43,884 bases of DNA from JARRQJ01 sp037381915 (GCA_037381915.1 JARRQJ010000055.1:1-43884); one strand, 5' to 3'; positions 17,915-26,850 are shown, counted from the stretch's first letter. The notes: a model not told the origin generated them from the sequence alone. Numbers and translations are program-made.

Positions 17915-18286
17915 ATTTTTTTCGACAAGGAGACCCTGGCAATAAGGATTCTATGGGTGGTTTCGGGGGCCGCGATGATCGGCGTTCTTGTTCACGCCGA
18001 TACCTTGATCGATTTGGCCGGGATGTTCTCGATCCTGCTTTTCTTATCCACTATGTGTCTTTCGTTTGCCGCGGCCGCATTTTCTGCGCATTGGAAACGC
18101 AAATACAAAATACGAGATACAAAAGCTGCGGCTGCAGAATACGAACAAGATTGGCTCAGCGGGTTCAAACCATTATCCCGACACATAAGACCGATGCGCA
18201 TCGGGATATGGACATCGTCGCTACTTATCTTGCTTGGCTTTATTCAGTTGATAATATTGTTATGGGTGTCGAGCCTGGGTGGTTAA
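17915..18286 (+). CDS. Small three-helix membrane protein, unknown
   Basis: About 123 residues in a frame that is open from 17711. Three hydrophobic helices: IRILWVVSGAAMIGVLVHA, MFSILLFLSTMCLSFAAAA and WTSSLLILLGFIQLIILLW, with a charged segment (HWKRKYKIRDTKAAAAEYEQD) between helices 2 and 3. An AAGGAGA box at 17902-17908 sits 6 bases before an in-frame ATT at 17915, suggesting that either ATT is used or an ATG start has mutated. The first in-frame ATG after it (17975) would cut the first helix. No family recognised. Between repeats C and D. Confidence 0.5.
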   Translation: MFFDKETLAIRILWVVSGAAMIGVLVHADTLIDLAGMFSILLFLSTMCLSFAAAAFSAHWKRKYKIRDTKAAAAEYEQDWLSGFKPLSRHIRPMRIGIWTSSLLILLGFIQLIILLWVSSLGG

Positions 18287-18373
18287 CAATCCGGAAATAC
18301 CGTTCATACATCGAACCCCGACATGAGGCCTTTCCCAGTTTCCTATTAGAGTAGGTTCGCTAAATCCACACAC

Positions 18374-18500
18374 GGCGCCCAGTTTCGTCTTCTCGACTGA
18401 CATTGTTATTTCAGAAATTCCAAAAGTTACATTGACGGCGCGCCCGAACTGATGAATCTGGGCACTTGATCGAGCGTCCTTCCCTACCGCGACGGGTTAT
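18374..18500 (+). repeat. Palindromic dispersed repeat, copy D
   Basis: Left arm GGCGCCCAGTTTCGTC (18374-18389) and right arm GAACTGATGAATCTGGGCAC (18446-18465) with GGCGCGCCC before it and the tail CGAGCGTCCTTCCCTACCG after it. It fills the gap between the membrane-protein gene and the Sel1-like gene. Confidence 0.82.
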
Positions 18501-18591
18501 AGAAGGCACCTGTCGACCGTCTTTATCCTTCGATTCTTAAACTCAATGGTGTGCTACACACTGATCAAAAGGTAATCTTACGGAAGCCGAA

Positions 18592-18945
18592 TTATGGATT
18601 TTTTGATTGTCTTTCCTTTTCCAGGCTTTGCATTATCTGCTTTTTCCATTGATTAACAAGAGTCTTTCGCATATCACCAGCAGCTTCAACACCGTTACTT
18701 TCCGCCAGCGATAGCAATAGCGTGCCCTTTGCGTAGTCTATATCCACGCCCACACCCAGTATAAGCATCATGCCCGCCATATCTTGCGCTTCAGGATTAC
18801 CCGTGAGCGCCAAAGGATAGAACATATTAAATGATTTCGCGTATTCCTTATTGGTAAAGGCGTCTCTAGCCGCATCTATATCACTAGCCAAAAGATTTAA
18901 CGGCCATATGCACAGAAACAAGCAACATAATCTCTTGATAGTCAT
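18592..18945 (-). CDS. Small exported Sel1/TPR-like protein
   Basis: 117 residues. ATG 18945 is preferred to the upstream start because GGGAG lies 8 bases before it and a normal signal peptide follows (MTIKRLCCLFLCIWPLNLLAS). The mature part DIDAARDAFTNKEYAKSFNM and LTGNPEAQDMAGMMLILGVG looks like one or two Sel1 repeats (alpha-helical TPR-type pairs), which mediate protein contacts. Function unknown. Flanked by repeat copies D and E. Confidence 0.68.
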   Translation of the reverse strand: MTIKRLCCLFLCIWPLNLLASDIDAARDAFTNKEYAKSFNMFYPLALTGNPEAQDMAGMMLILGVGVDIDYAKGTLLLSLAESNGVEAAGDMRKTLVNQWKKQIMQSLEKERQSKNP

Positions 18946-19188
18946 ATTGACAGCTCCCTCTAATATCATTGCGGTATGGAAACAATAATATGTGCTAGCC
19001 GCTGAGCTAACCGATACTCCCACCCCACTTTACACACTAAAAAAATCTATAACTAACGCCCTTAAGTCCACATCGATAGTGAAACACAACGAATCTCGCT
19101 CGGTGTCCCCAAAATCTGAAGGCCATCTTTGCTATTCGAATCCCACGGGGCGGGTTATGACAGTAATCGGACTTTGACAGACAAACTA

Positions 19189-19335
19189 CAGTCCCCAGCC
19201 TCATCAGCTCGGATGATTATCGGCATTTTAGCAAACTCAAAGAGTTATATCGGCGGCGCGCCCGAGCTGATGAAGCTGGGGACTGGTCCGAGCATCTTTC
19301 CCTTCCGTGATGTGCAATCTAGGGCGGATTTCGAC
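19189..19335 (+). repeat. Palindromic dispersed repeat, copy E (best-preserved hairpin)
   Basis: Left arm 19189-19211 and right arm 19263-19285 are inverted copies matching at 22 of 23 positions, with a 51-base loop. The right arm reads CGAGCTGATGAAGCTGGGG, is preceded by GGCGGCGCGC and followed by TCCGAGCATCTTTCCCTTCC. Confidence 0.9.
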
Positions 19336-19420
19336 CCTGAAGAGGCGTTAGTACTCGCCAATGGGGGGAGTCCGCACCTCGGCCAAAGCGGACGGCCATC
19401 GAATCTGGAAACCGTGGTCT

Positions 19421-19703
19421 GACCCACTGCTGTCCCACTTACAATAATTTAAATTGCAGTAACCCAATGATTGGCCGAAATTCTTTTGCTGTATCAAGGT
19501 AAGTCGACATCAAATGAAGAACGGCCGTATTAAACTTGCGTTCCTTCTCCCTCCGGGATTTATACCCTTCAGGGGAGAAGGCCAGGTTGAGGGGAATTAA
19601 AATCAGCTAGTTGGCTTAATTTTATCCCCCCACCCCAACCCTCTACCCACAAGGGGCACCGAGGTCCCGGAGGGAGAGGGCGTAACTGGGACAGCAGTGG
19701 GTC
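19421..19703. mobile_element. 283-bp MITE with 17-bp perfect terminal inverted repeats
   Basis: GACCCACTGCTGTCCCA at 19421-19437 is exactly inverted at 19687-19703, and the match extends to 21 of 22 bases. The inside has no open frame but contains two pyrimidine/purine hairpin repeats (CCTTCTCCCT with GGGAGAAGG-like partner near 19543-19580, and a CCCCACCCCAACCCTCT block near 19627-19680). No autonomous partner with these ends is in the window. Confidence 0.75.
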
Positions 19704-19919
19704 TACCCGTGTTCTTCACAGCGTACGCTTCCGATCAAGCGCTGCATGCATTTGAAAACGTCTCACGGATCAAGGCGATTGATGTCGATAATTTTTACAG
19801 TCTGATGGGGGCTAGGAACCAGAATCCATACAGCCTATTGATTATTAAAACAACACACTATTGGTCCGTATCTTGCCTGAATTTCAACAGGAAAAATAAT
19901 TTGCCACAAGGGAGTGTGC

Positions 19920-20426
19920 ATGAAGGCCAATCTTTCGACCATCGTTCTAGCTGCGACGCTAATGGCACCGGTAGCGTCCTTCGCCACGCCTATAACTTTC
20001 GACATCAGTTTTGCCGCGGATGGATCGGGCACATTCACCATCGATGATTCATTACTAGCAGCCATTCCCGCCTCGGGGACATATTTCAGTCCTCCGGGAG
20101 CCGTGAATAATTTTCAGGCAACGGTACTAGGAATAACCTTCGATACCCTGGACCGTAATGGAGTGTTTGCAGCAAGCAACGGGCTGATCAGCGGCGTCAC
20201 GGGTATCACTGACTCGTTTTTCTCCTCTTCCACAAGTCCCGGAGACTCCCTCAATTTGAATACAAGCGGCGGGGTCCCGTACACTTCCTCGGTGATCTTT
20301 GCGTCCGGCGGAAGCCAAAACGTTGTCTACTCGGTCAGCCAGGCTACAGTGCCTGAACCTGGCGTTCTTGGTCTGTTCGGCCTCGGTCTCGCCGGTCTCG
20401 CTGCAGCTCGTCGTCGCAAGCACTGA
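19920..20426 (+). CDS. PEP-CTERM sorting domain protein
   Basis: 168 residues. Signal peptide MKANLSTIVLAATLMAPVASFA, a low-complexity Ser/Thr/Gly-rich body with no Cys, then VPEPGVLGLFGLGLAGLAA and an RRRKH tail. The PEP motif, hydrophobic helix and basic end make up the sorting signal recognised by exosortase, which cleaves and releases the protein to the envelope or exopolysaccharide. No exosortase is in this window, so it must be encoded elsewhere. GGGAG lies 7 bases before ATG 19920, which is preferred to the earlier GTG. Confidence 0.88.
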   Translation: MKANLSTIVLAATLMAPVASFATPITFDISFAADGSGTFTIDDSLLAAIPASGTYFSPPGAVNNFQATVLGITFDTLDRNGVFAASNGLISGVTGITDSFFSSSTSPGDSLNLNTSGGVPYTSSVIFASGGSQNVVYSVSQATVPEPGVLGLFGLGLAGLAAARRRKH

Positions 20427-20569
20427 TTAGGCTAGCCGTTCATTGCGAAAAGCCTGCTTCGGCGGGACTGTTCGCTCTTGCCGCACGCCAGCGGCATTAC
20501 CCGCACCCACGATGAACCCCCTGAATCTGGGCAAGGGTGTCTAGCGTCTCTGCCCAATGCTCCGGCAAA

Positions 20570-20615
20570 GGCGCGCCCGGAGAGATTCGAACTCCCGACC
20601 GCCTGGTTCGTAGCC
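20570..20615 (-). tRNA. 3' fragment of tRNA-Arg(ACG), probable integration scar
   Basis: Read on the minus strand it gives the anticodon loop CTACGAA (anticodon ACG), the 3' anticodon stem CCAGG, the variable region, the T arm with GTTCGAATCT and the acceptor strand CGGGCGCG followed by CC but not CCA. The 5' half of the tRNA is absent: beyond the anticodon stem the sequence is unrelated apart from a GCTGAG stretch. Such a fragment next to an integrase gene is what is left at one att site of an element integrated in a tRNA gene. Not a functional tRNA. Confidence 0.75.
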
Positions 20616-20772
20616 CGAAATTTCGAAGCGAGTCGATTGCGCTGAGTCACTACAATACACTGATATCATTTAATAAATTGTATTTCCCTCTCAAACCTCC
20701 TATCCTGCAATTCTCCTGATTTCGCCGCATCCTGGCGACTTATTGGTGACTCGGTTTTTGAGGCATTCGGCC

Positions 20773-21740
20773 ATGAAATTGACCAAGCGCTATATCGACA
20801 GTGTGGGCTATCAAGGCACGGCCGGCAGCCGGGATGTGCGCTGGGATGCCCTCCTCCCCAGCTTTGGGATTCGCATCTATCCCAATGGCAAAAAGGCCTG
20901 TGTACTCAGTTATCGCAGTGCACAGGACGCAAGCGTCTCATCACCTTGGGCAGTGCCAGCGTGCTGACCTCGGATCAGGCACGCGATCAAGCCCGCGGGC
21001 ATCTCGTCAACATTATTGGCGGCAAAGACCCCTTGGAAGAACGGCATCGGCTGGCGCAGGGCGTGACAGTGAAAGACCTTGCTCTTGCCTATCTCGAAGA
21101 CCATGCCAAGGTCCACAAGAAATCCTGGACGGAAGAAGAGCGCCGCATCGGTCGGTATGTGTTGCCTATCCGGGGCAATCACAAGGTGGCCGACATCAAG
21201 CGCGTTGGATGTGATTACCCTGCATCGCAAGATTGGCGATAAACACCCCTATGAAGCCAACCGTGTGCTGAAACTCATCTCCAAGATGTCTGCCCTGGCC
21301 CGATGCCGGGGCTTCGTCAACGAGACGGCGGTCAATCCCGCCCGGGAAATCGATCATTATAGAGCGCACAATCGCGACCGCTGGGTCACGCCCGAGGAGC
21401 TGCCGCGCTTGATGCTGGCCATCGGCGAGGACCCCAATTACTACGCACGGGCAGCCCTGTGGTTATACTTGCTGACCGGGATGCGCAAATCGGAGGTATT
21501 GAAGGCCCGGCGCATATCAACTGGCACGGCGGGACTTGCGCCTGCCGGAGACAAAGGCGGGCCGGGCGCATTATGTGCCCTTGAGCGAGCCCGCAATGCC
21601 GCTGCCGGCGTGTCGATGGCGACCCCTATATCTTGCCTGGGCAGGCCGAAGGAAAACATCTGGTCATATCGACAAGCCCTGGCAGCCGGCGCGCAAAGCG
21701 GCGGGGATAGAGGACGTACGTCTGGATGTTCTGCGCGATA
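20773..21740 (+). pseudogene. Tyrosine-recombinase integrase, multiply frameshifted and truncated
   Basis: ATG 20773 opens MKLTKRYIDSVGYQGTAGSRD with the N-terminal arm-binding-like start of prophage/island integrases. The frame shifts near 20930 (loss of one base), near 21210 (gain of one base) and again within 21500-21600; the pieces rejoin as VLTSDQARDQARGHLVNI, then VITLHRKIGDKHPYEANRVL, RWVTPEELPRLMLAIGEDPN and LLTGMRKSEVLKARR (first catalytic Arg), LPETKAGRAHYVPLSEPA and KAAGIEDVRLD. The HxxR and Tyr motifs are missing, so the C-terminus is lost. It lies 158 bp from the tRNA-Arg fragment. The gene is dead and the element cannot excise by its own means. Confidence 0.88.
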
Positions 21741-22137
21741 AATATGACGGTGGTCCATTTCGTATTTTGATCCGCAGGAAACGGAAAATGGTGGTCTGGG
21801 GAGATAGCGGCATTGCAGCGCCGATGAAGTCCTTTCACAGCGGATGTCGATGTTGTTGACTTGCCGCCTCGGATCAATGGAAACGCTGGGCCGATCACGG
21901 ACCTTTGTCCAGTGGTTGTAAACGGCGGTTCTTTATAATTCGCGCCAGTTGCCGGGGTGTGGAGGGGTCTAGATTTGCTTCAATTGAACCGGAAAAGGCA
22001 TGCATGCTACTGTCTGATCAGTATCTTCAATTCAATCTAGTAATGCCCATGACTGCTCCACCAACAATTGAAATATCGTATGATTTAATAGTTGATGCAG
22101 CAAATGTCGCTATCAATAATATTTGAGAGAGAATCAT
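21741..22137. other. Intergenic stretch after the integrase remnant
   Basis: No credible gene on either strand. It presumably holds what is left of the integrase C-terminal region, too altered to recognise, and the promoter of the CBS gene near the end. Confidence 0.4.
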
Positions 22138-22584
22138 ATGAAAGTTAAAGAATTGATGACAAAAAAAGTAATCACGCTAGGCCCCGACGACAAGGTAGAT
22201 AAGCTGTTTTTCCTGTTCACTTTTGAGGACGTACGGCATGTGCCGGTGGTTTCACCAAAAGGGGAGCTCTTGGGTATCGTATCGGACAGAGATTTGAAAA
22301 AGGTTCTCGGAACGCCTAGAAGACAGATAGAGCGGCCAGATGGCAGTAAATTCACGCTTTCCACTCGAAAAATTCGGACCGTAATGCGCCGTCAGCCCCA
22401 TACGATCGGTCCGGACGCAAATGCAGCGGATGCGGCTGCATTAATGGCGAAAAGGAAGATTGGGGCATTGCCCGTACTAAGTAAAGGCAAACTCGTCGGA
22501 ATCATCACTTCTACGGACATACTTAGAGCGTTCGTAAAATTGTCTAATCTGGTGCAGCCGTTTACTCAAACCGGTTCTACCTAG
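22138..22584 (+). CDS. Tandem CBS-domain protein
   Basis: 148 residues consisting of two CBS domains: MKVKELMTKKVITLGPDD through LGIVSDRDLKKVL (about 1-60) and IRTVMRRQPHTIGPDANAAD through LVGIITSTDILRAFV (about 80-137). Such stand-alone CBS pairs bind adenosine nucleotides and act as cellular-energy sensors; the partner is not evident here. GAGAGAA lies just upstream of ATG 22138. The ATG at 22123 is in frame but would add an atypical extension. Confidence 0.88.
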   Translation: MKVKELMTKKVITLGPDDKVDKLFFLFTFEDVRHVPVVSPKGELLGIVSDRDLKKVLGTPRRQIERPDGSKFTLSTRKIRTVMRRQPHTIGPDANAADAAALMAKRKIGALPVLSKGKLVGIITSTDILRAFVKLSNLVQPFTQTGST

Positions 22585-22954
22585 ACTCTAGAATCATAAC
22601 GGGCATTCCGTGCTGCTCGAATAACGGTAACGGGTCGGATGCTGTCTATCGGTGACGGGCGGGAGCCGGCCTCGTGTGGATATTTTCCTCCGGCGGCAAA
22701 ATTCGGTGTGACATGGCGACTTTCTTTCGATCGCAGCTCGGAATCGCCCACTGCCTGCCCTATTTCCCCTTAATCCATAGGGCTATAGTGTCGGCGGATC
22801 TTACACTATCGTCGCAACACGATTGTACGCGGATCTAACTCTTTATAATTCGAAGAAGTTTTTTCGTCCTGCATAAAATTTGCATTGCAATTAGCAGCGT
22901 TGGCGAAAAGCCGAGATCATCCCGTTTCGCGGCAGATATCTCAGAGGAAATTCA
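22585..22954. other. Intergenic stretch, nothing recognised
   Basis: 370 bp with no plausible open frame on either strand and no strong hairpin. The last part includes the AGAGGAAA ribosome binding site of the next gene. Confidence 0.5.
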
Positions 22955-23164
22955 ATGTCATACGCCGAAGACAAAATTAGTATTGAGCATGACGGGCATG
23001 CCTATAGCGCCACGTATAAAGTAGATAATGGTGTAGTCAGCGTAATAATGAATGATAGAGATGGCGCTCATCGGCAAACTTCTACCTTCATTGACGGATC
23101 AAGTGCTGAATCTGTCGCAAGATTACTCTTGAGTGAGCTATTGAGAGATATGGCTGTGCTTTAG
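22955..23164 (+). CDS. Small conserved-looking protein of unknown function
   Basis: 69 residues, acidic, soluble: MSYAEDKISIEHDGHAYSAT then a beta-hairpin-like YKVDNGVVSVIMNDRDG and a C-terminal helix (SSAESVARLLLSELLRDMA). AGAGGAAA is 7 bases before the ATG. The alternation of strands and balanced composition argue for a real gene; no family recognised. Confidence 0.6.
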   Translation: MSYAEDKISIEHDGHAYSATYKVDNGVVSVIMNDRDGAHRQTSTFIDGSSAESVARLLLSELLRDMAVL

Positions 23165-23310
23165 TTCAGTGCGTCTTTAATAAAGGCTGTTGGTCAAGAC
23201 CGCCCTTTGCGCAATGAATGCCAATGTCCGACATCGGCTGCGAGGTTCGACTGAGTGCCCGCTTCTACTGACATGTATCCGCAATAAGAAATCGACACTA
23301 ATAATCTTGT

Positions 23311-23612
23311 CTAGACGCTGGCCTGATTTTGATGACGTAGATAAAAATGTAACTCAGAAACGCGTTCTATGAACATTAATGATGCCGATATCGCTGAGGT
23401 CCATATGACTGGCGCCGGCATTTTCACGCATAACAATTCTTCCATGAATTCGATTAGGACGACATTTCTTCTGATATCCCAGTTGGTATCGACGTGCGCC
23501 TGCGCCCTACCCGTCCCGAAATTGCTTGTGCGCGCATTGTAAGCGTCGCGTTGCTCGGTGTGGATGGCACATAAATTCGCACCTCCACTCTATTATCCAA
23601 CCTATGTTCCAT
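23311..23612 (-). pseudogene. PilZ-domain protein, frameshifted copy
   Basis: This is a diverged duplicate of the intact gene at 34210-34509. It starts MEHRLDNRVEVRIYV, but compared with the intact copy one base is missing about 45 bases in, shifting the frame; the rest (NWDI, VVLIEFMEELL, MFIERVSELH) is still readable in the other frame. A further 3-base deletion keeps the frame. Without the RxxxR and DxSxxG parts in one frame it cannot make a working c-di-GMP-binding protein. Confidence 0.82.
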
Positions 23613-23890
23613 CATGATGCATCCCGTCTTTTAGCAGTGGGACTACATTATTTCCAGCACACAACATGCCAAAGGCAGAACGCTAGCGACGTCGGGTTAA
23701 CTGCATGGAAACGGCGATGTAATAAAAGTTTTGCCACAGGAACGCAACCGTTCTGTTCTTTAATCATGCCGATTAGGAATTGGATGCTCCAATATTGTGC
23801 GTCGAATTCGCATAAGACCAGGCCGTGCGCATATCAACAGGCCTCACTAAGCGCTGATATTTTCCAGTATTACAACCAGTTAGCGATAGC
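23613..23890. repeat. Duplicated upstream region shared with 34510-34790
   Basis: Alignable blocks include ACACAACATGCCAAA, CGTAACCGT/CGCAACCGT with CTTTAAT.ATGCCG, CTCCAATATTGT/CCCCAATATTGT and CTAAGCGCTGA. They show that the duplication covers the pilZ promoter region as well as the gene. Confidence 0.75.
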
Positions 23891-23980
23891 AATGGGCCCT
23901 GCCCATTCGAAATGCGTAGACAGGAATAATATTTGCTATACCGATCATGGCTATTAGAGAACTGACATCCACAAAGGGGA

Positions 23981-24262
23981 ATGCGCTGGATGAGGAAGTT
24001 GCTCACATTGGATCAACTGCTCGAAGCAATGAACAATAAGTTGGTTATCTACGGTACTTGTAGTGATTGCCGCTTTAGTTCGATTGTGCCTCTAGAAGTG
24101 GCCGATGAGAGCGGTTGTAATTGGTCACATGCCAATCTCAACTGCATGGGCTACCCGGCTGGGCTTGGTCAATCATCGGAGCGTTGCTCGCCCAATGCAG
24201 TATGCCAACCTCAGGCCGCGCGTGTAATTGCTGAGGCCAAGCAACTTTATAATGTGCGATAA
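23981..24262 (+). CDS. Small Cys-containing protein of unknown function
   Basis: 93 residues. After LLTLDQLLEAMNNKLVIYGT come the cysteine motif CSDCRFSSIVPL, a GCNWSHANLNCMG segment and a second pair ERCSPNAVC before a C-terminal helix (AARVIAEAKQLYNV). Several spaced Cys suggest metal binding or disulfides, with no signal peptide visible. AAAGGGG lies just upstream; the start could be 23981 or 23990. No family named. Confidence 0.55.
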   Translation: MRWMRKLLTLDQLLEAMNNKLVIYGTCSDCRFSSIVPLEVADESGCNWSHANLNCMGYPAGLGQSSERCSPNAVCQPQAARVIAEAKQLYNVR

Positions 24263-24328
24263 CGAACCATGTAGTCGTTAGCAATACAGTGGCGATTTAT
24301 TTGGCTGTGTTGTCGCGTCGGTGATGCT

Positions 24329-24421
24329 ATGGAAAATAGAGACAAGAATCGAAACATAGATTTCTTTATGTTTATTGGCGTAATCACTGTGATCGCGATT
24401 ATATGGGCTGTATTTGGTTAG
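24329..24421 (+). CDS. Possible 30-residue single-pass membrane peptide
   Basis: ATG to TAG encodes a hydrophilic N-terminus (MENRDKNRNIDFF) followed by a hydrophobic helix (MFIGVITVIAIIWAVFG). This is the usual build of a bacterial small membrane protein. No clear ribosome binding site, so the call is tentative. Confidence 0.3.
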   Translation: MENRDKNRNIDFFMFIGVITVIAIIWAVFG

Positions 24422-24582
24422 CGCACACTTCCCTGTCTGCTTATGTCATTGGTCCTGGTCTATGTCTGACATTATTACATGGAAGCAGACGCCTTCTCTT
24501 CGTCGCTTGAATGACCGCTCCAGGGCGGCAGGGTCAGAGCCTGACCATAACCTGCAGCGCATATTATTCAGGCGCCTACTGA

Positions 24583-25212
24583 TCATTCATTACGATAATC
24601 AAGGCGATGTTTCCAATGGCGGCGCAGGTACCAAGCCGCTCCAATTAGCAGAATCACGGCGATAGCGGTATCGAAGCGGTGAAAGTATTCGCCCAGTATG
24701 CGCCAGTTCGCGCCCAGCTTAAGCCCTATCCAGGCCAGTCCGTAGCACCAAATAAGTGAGCCGATGAAGGTATAGAACACGAAGGGCAGGAGTGACATAC
24801 GGCTAATGCCCGCGGGAAGCGCGATGAAGGTCCGGATAACGGGCAAGAGGCGGCCGATGAAAACAGTAATGGCGCCGTGGCGCGCAAACCAGCGGTCCGC
24901 TAAGTCCAGCTCACGGTGCGAAACCAGCACAAAGCGGCCATACTTATAGACCAAGCTGCGTCCGCCATAGAAGCCGATGAAGTACGCAACCAACGAGCCA
25001 AGCAAACAACCACTGGCGCCAGCGACGGCCACGGCCCCCAGCGAAAACTCTCCGTTATAAGCCAGATAACCGGAGAAGGGCATGATGACTTCGGATGGAA
25101 GGGGGATGCAGGCGCTCTCGACGGCCATGAGCAGCACAATACCGCTATATCCCAGACGCGTGATGCTGGTGATTACGAATCCGCTTAGCAGTGCAATTAC
25201 ATTCTCCATCAT
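24583..25212 (-). CDS. DedA family membrane protein
   Basis: 209 residues with several membrane helices. The family signatures are present: ESACIPLPSEVIMPFSGYLA, GSLVAYFIGFYGGR and RLLPVIRTFIALPAGISRM, including the conserved E, R and G positions. DedA proteins are inner-membrane flippase-like proteins linked to undecaprenyl-phosphate or phospholipid translocation and to membrane homeostasis; which activity applies here cannot be told. ATG 25212 is chosen; the open frame reaches 25293 but the extra 27 residues are atypical. Confidence 0.88.
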   Translation of the reverse strand: MMENVIALLSGFVITSITRLGYSGIVLLMAVESACIPLPSEVIMPFSGYLAYNGEFSLGAVAVAGASGCLLGSLVAYFIGFYGGRSLVYKYGRFVLVSHRELDLADRWFARHGAITVFIGRLLPVIRTFIALPAGISRMSLLPFVFYTFIGSLIWCYGLAWIGLKLGANWRILGEYFHRFDTAIAVILLIGAAWYLRRHWKHRLDYRNE

Positions 25213-25446
25213 AGACTCATTGTAAACATGCTGGTGCAGATGCACTAGCAATTTATGTTGCTTTACGGCCAGGTATAGCAAGCGCCCCTTCAACCTGGCG
25301 CGTACAAAGGTCCGCTATCGGCTGCCAGGAGCGGACATCAGCGGCCAAAACAAGGCGCGTTGCGGAGCGGTGTCACAGTGAGCGACGCGAGCGAGTTCAT
25401 CGTATGGTTAGGTGCCGTCATTTCACGAGAAACTTTCAATACCCCC

Positions 25447-25677
25447 TCAGGATTCGGCCACAATATCTATGATCATAAATACTACTGAAATTGCAGTCAG
25501 ACTTACTGCAAAAAGCTTGTAGAATCTCCCCGCCTTACGAATGGCCTCTTCTTCGATACCAGATAATCTCCGATGCCATCTATATATCCAACAACCAGTC
25601 CGCCTATCCCATTCGAGAAGCGAATGCGCTGGAGCGGTGCAGCTCGAGTCCTCCTTCAGACTCATAAGACACGTCAT
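25447..25677 (-). CDS. Hypothetical small protein with C-terminal membrane helix, possibly broken
   Basis: 76 residues ending in GRFYKLFAVSLTAISVVFMI and IDIVAES, which looks like a genuine membrane helix. The upstream part changes character and an alternative frame nearby (GGLVVGYIDGIGDYLV) reads more like a membrane protein, so an ancestral frame may have shifted. No ribosome binding site seen. Low confidence. Confidence 0.3.
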   Translation of the reverse strand: MTCLMSLKEDSSCTAPAHSLLEWDRRTGCWIYRWHRRLSGIEEEAIRKAGRFYKLFAVSLTAISVVFMIIDIVAES

Positions 25678-25990
25678 CTACGCATTACTTGCACTTTACC
25701 GACGACGTGGGCCTTGCGGCCTGTAGCGTATCTGGGCAGCATGCTCTCTTACGGTGTTTGTGCGATTGCCGTGTGGCCGCTTAACAACGGAACGATTGCG
25801 ACCGCTTTCATCAACCGAAAAATGCCGGGCACCGGCTCATTCATGTAATCTCATTTATCCCAGTAATCATACAGTGCTTCCTTATAACGCATGTCCACCC
25901 CTTTTCACAAACTCAGCACGTTGTCTGATTCGCCACTTTCCGATTTACCGCCCTTCATACGATACGAATTCCGCGGTCAGTTCACATTGG
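25678..25990. other. Intergenic stretch, nothing recognised
   Basis: Plus-strand open frames run through here but have no start signals or protein-like composition. Confidence 0.4.
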
Positions 25991-26356
25991 TTACGCTTGC
26001 CTCGGCAGATTACCAGCCGTATCATCCAATCGCCGGACTTGCAGGATCAGCCCGGTCATGCCCACTACCTTCACATGATCACCGCGATGCAGGGAATCCT
26101 TTGACTCGGCGTTCCACATTTCACTGTGCACCCGCACGCGCAGCGCAGTACCGTTTACTTCTACGACTTCGCCGTCGCTATGCAGGAGCTCTTCGGCACC
26201 TCCCAGCACAGGGCGCTGCATCGCCCGCCAGATATAGGCATACATCCATAACGATAATCCAGCAATCACGGCATAGACGGGCCCGGCCACCGACAGCGGC
26301 CATATCCAGAATACAACAAGGGCAAACACCGGCATCAACAATATGAGATGGCACAT
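25991..26356 (-). CDS. NfeD-like membrane protein with OB-fold domain
   Basis: 121 residues: two N-terminal hydrophobic helices (LILLMPVFALVVFWIWPLSV and AGPVYAVIAGLSLWMYAYIW), then a small beta domain (LLHSDGEVVEVNGTALRVRV, RGDHVKVVGMTGLILQVR) like the NfeD C-terminal OB fold. NfeD proteins act with stomatin/SPFH partners in membrane quality control; no partner is present here. AAGGAGAAGGA is positioned before the ATG. Last gene of the copper cluster by position. Confidence 0.72.
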   Translation of the reverse strand: MCHLILLMPVFALVVFWIWPLSVAGPVYAVIAGLSLWMYAYIWRAMQRPVLGGAEELLHSDGEVVEVNGTALRVRVHSEMWNAESKDSLHRGDHVKVVGMTGLILQVRRLDDTAGNLPRQA

Positions 26357-26418
26357 AATCCTTCTCCTTTATGTTGACCTTAGATATCCAGCGGGATCAC
26401 TAACTGTTCTCACCTAGG

Positions 26419-26805
26419 TCACTTTGCGTATTGCTGCAAGTACCCAAGAATTTCCTCAAGCTGCTCATTATCCGGCGGTGTCTTGCCTTGCGTTACCATG
26501 GTCTGCTTCATCCGGGCAACCACTGACGGCCATTCCTTCGCAGTATGCGCACGCGGGGATGGAAGGGCATGACACCGGCTACAGTAGTGTCGATACAACT
26601 TCGCTCCCTTCGATTGTTGATCGGGTAAGAGTTGACTGCCATTGTTCTCGGGCGTTTGGCCCATCATGCCACCCCCCATCATCCCGCCGCTCATCATCCC
26701 TCCACCCATCATATGGCCGGCGGAAGCGCTCCGGTCATGCGCCATCAGCAGGAACGCAGCACCTGCCAACACTGGCAAAACTGAAACTACAATTTTGCGT
26801 GACAT
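26419..26805 (-). CDS. Small Met-rich c-type cytochrome
   Basis: 128 residues. Signal peptide (MSRKIVVSVLPVLAGAAFLL...), a methionine/glycine-rich stretch (MMGGGMMSGGMMGGGMMG) and one haem c site YCSRCHALPSP. The C-terminal KTPPDNEQLEEILGYLQQYA is typical of short soluble cytochromes c. Met-rich stretches bind Cu(I), so it may handle copper and electrons in the periplasm. AGGAGG precedes ATG 26805. It lies 45 bp downstream of the ATPase gene and probably shares its transcript. Confidence 0.82.
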   Translation of the reverse strand: MSRKIVVSVLPVLAGAAFLLMAHDRSASAGHMMGGGMMSGGMMGGGMMGQTPENNGSQLLPDQQSKGAKLYRHYCSRCHALPSPRAHTAKEWPSVVARMKQTMVTQGKTPPDNEQLEEILGYLQQYAK

Positions 26806-26850
26806 ATGACCTCCTTCATCCTCATCCCCTGGCAAGATCGATGCGTCGTC

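Noticed and set aside
17549..19335. Interpretation of the repeats as a CRISPR array or as conserved coding sequence (the frame APELMNLGTGPSVFPF recurs)
   Set aside because: Spacing is hundreds to thousands of bases and irregular, there are no cas genes, and the peptide is not maintained across all copies (indels in B, F and G).
20505..20555. Ninth copy of the palindromic repeat (CTGAATCTGGGCA then AGCGTCTCTGCCC)
   Set aside because: Similar to the right arm and tail but missing GGCGCGCCC in place and too diverged to count.
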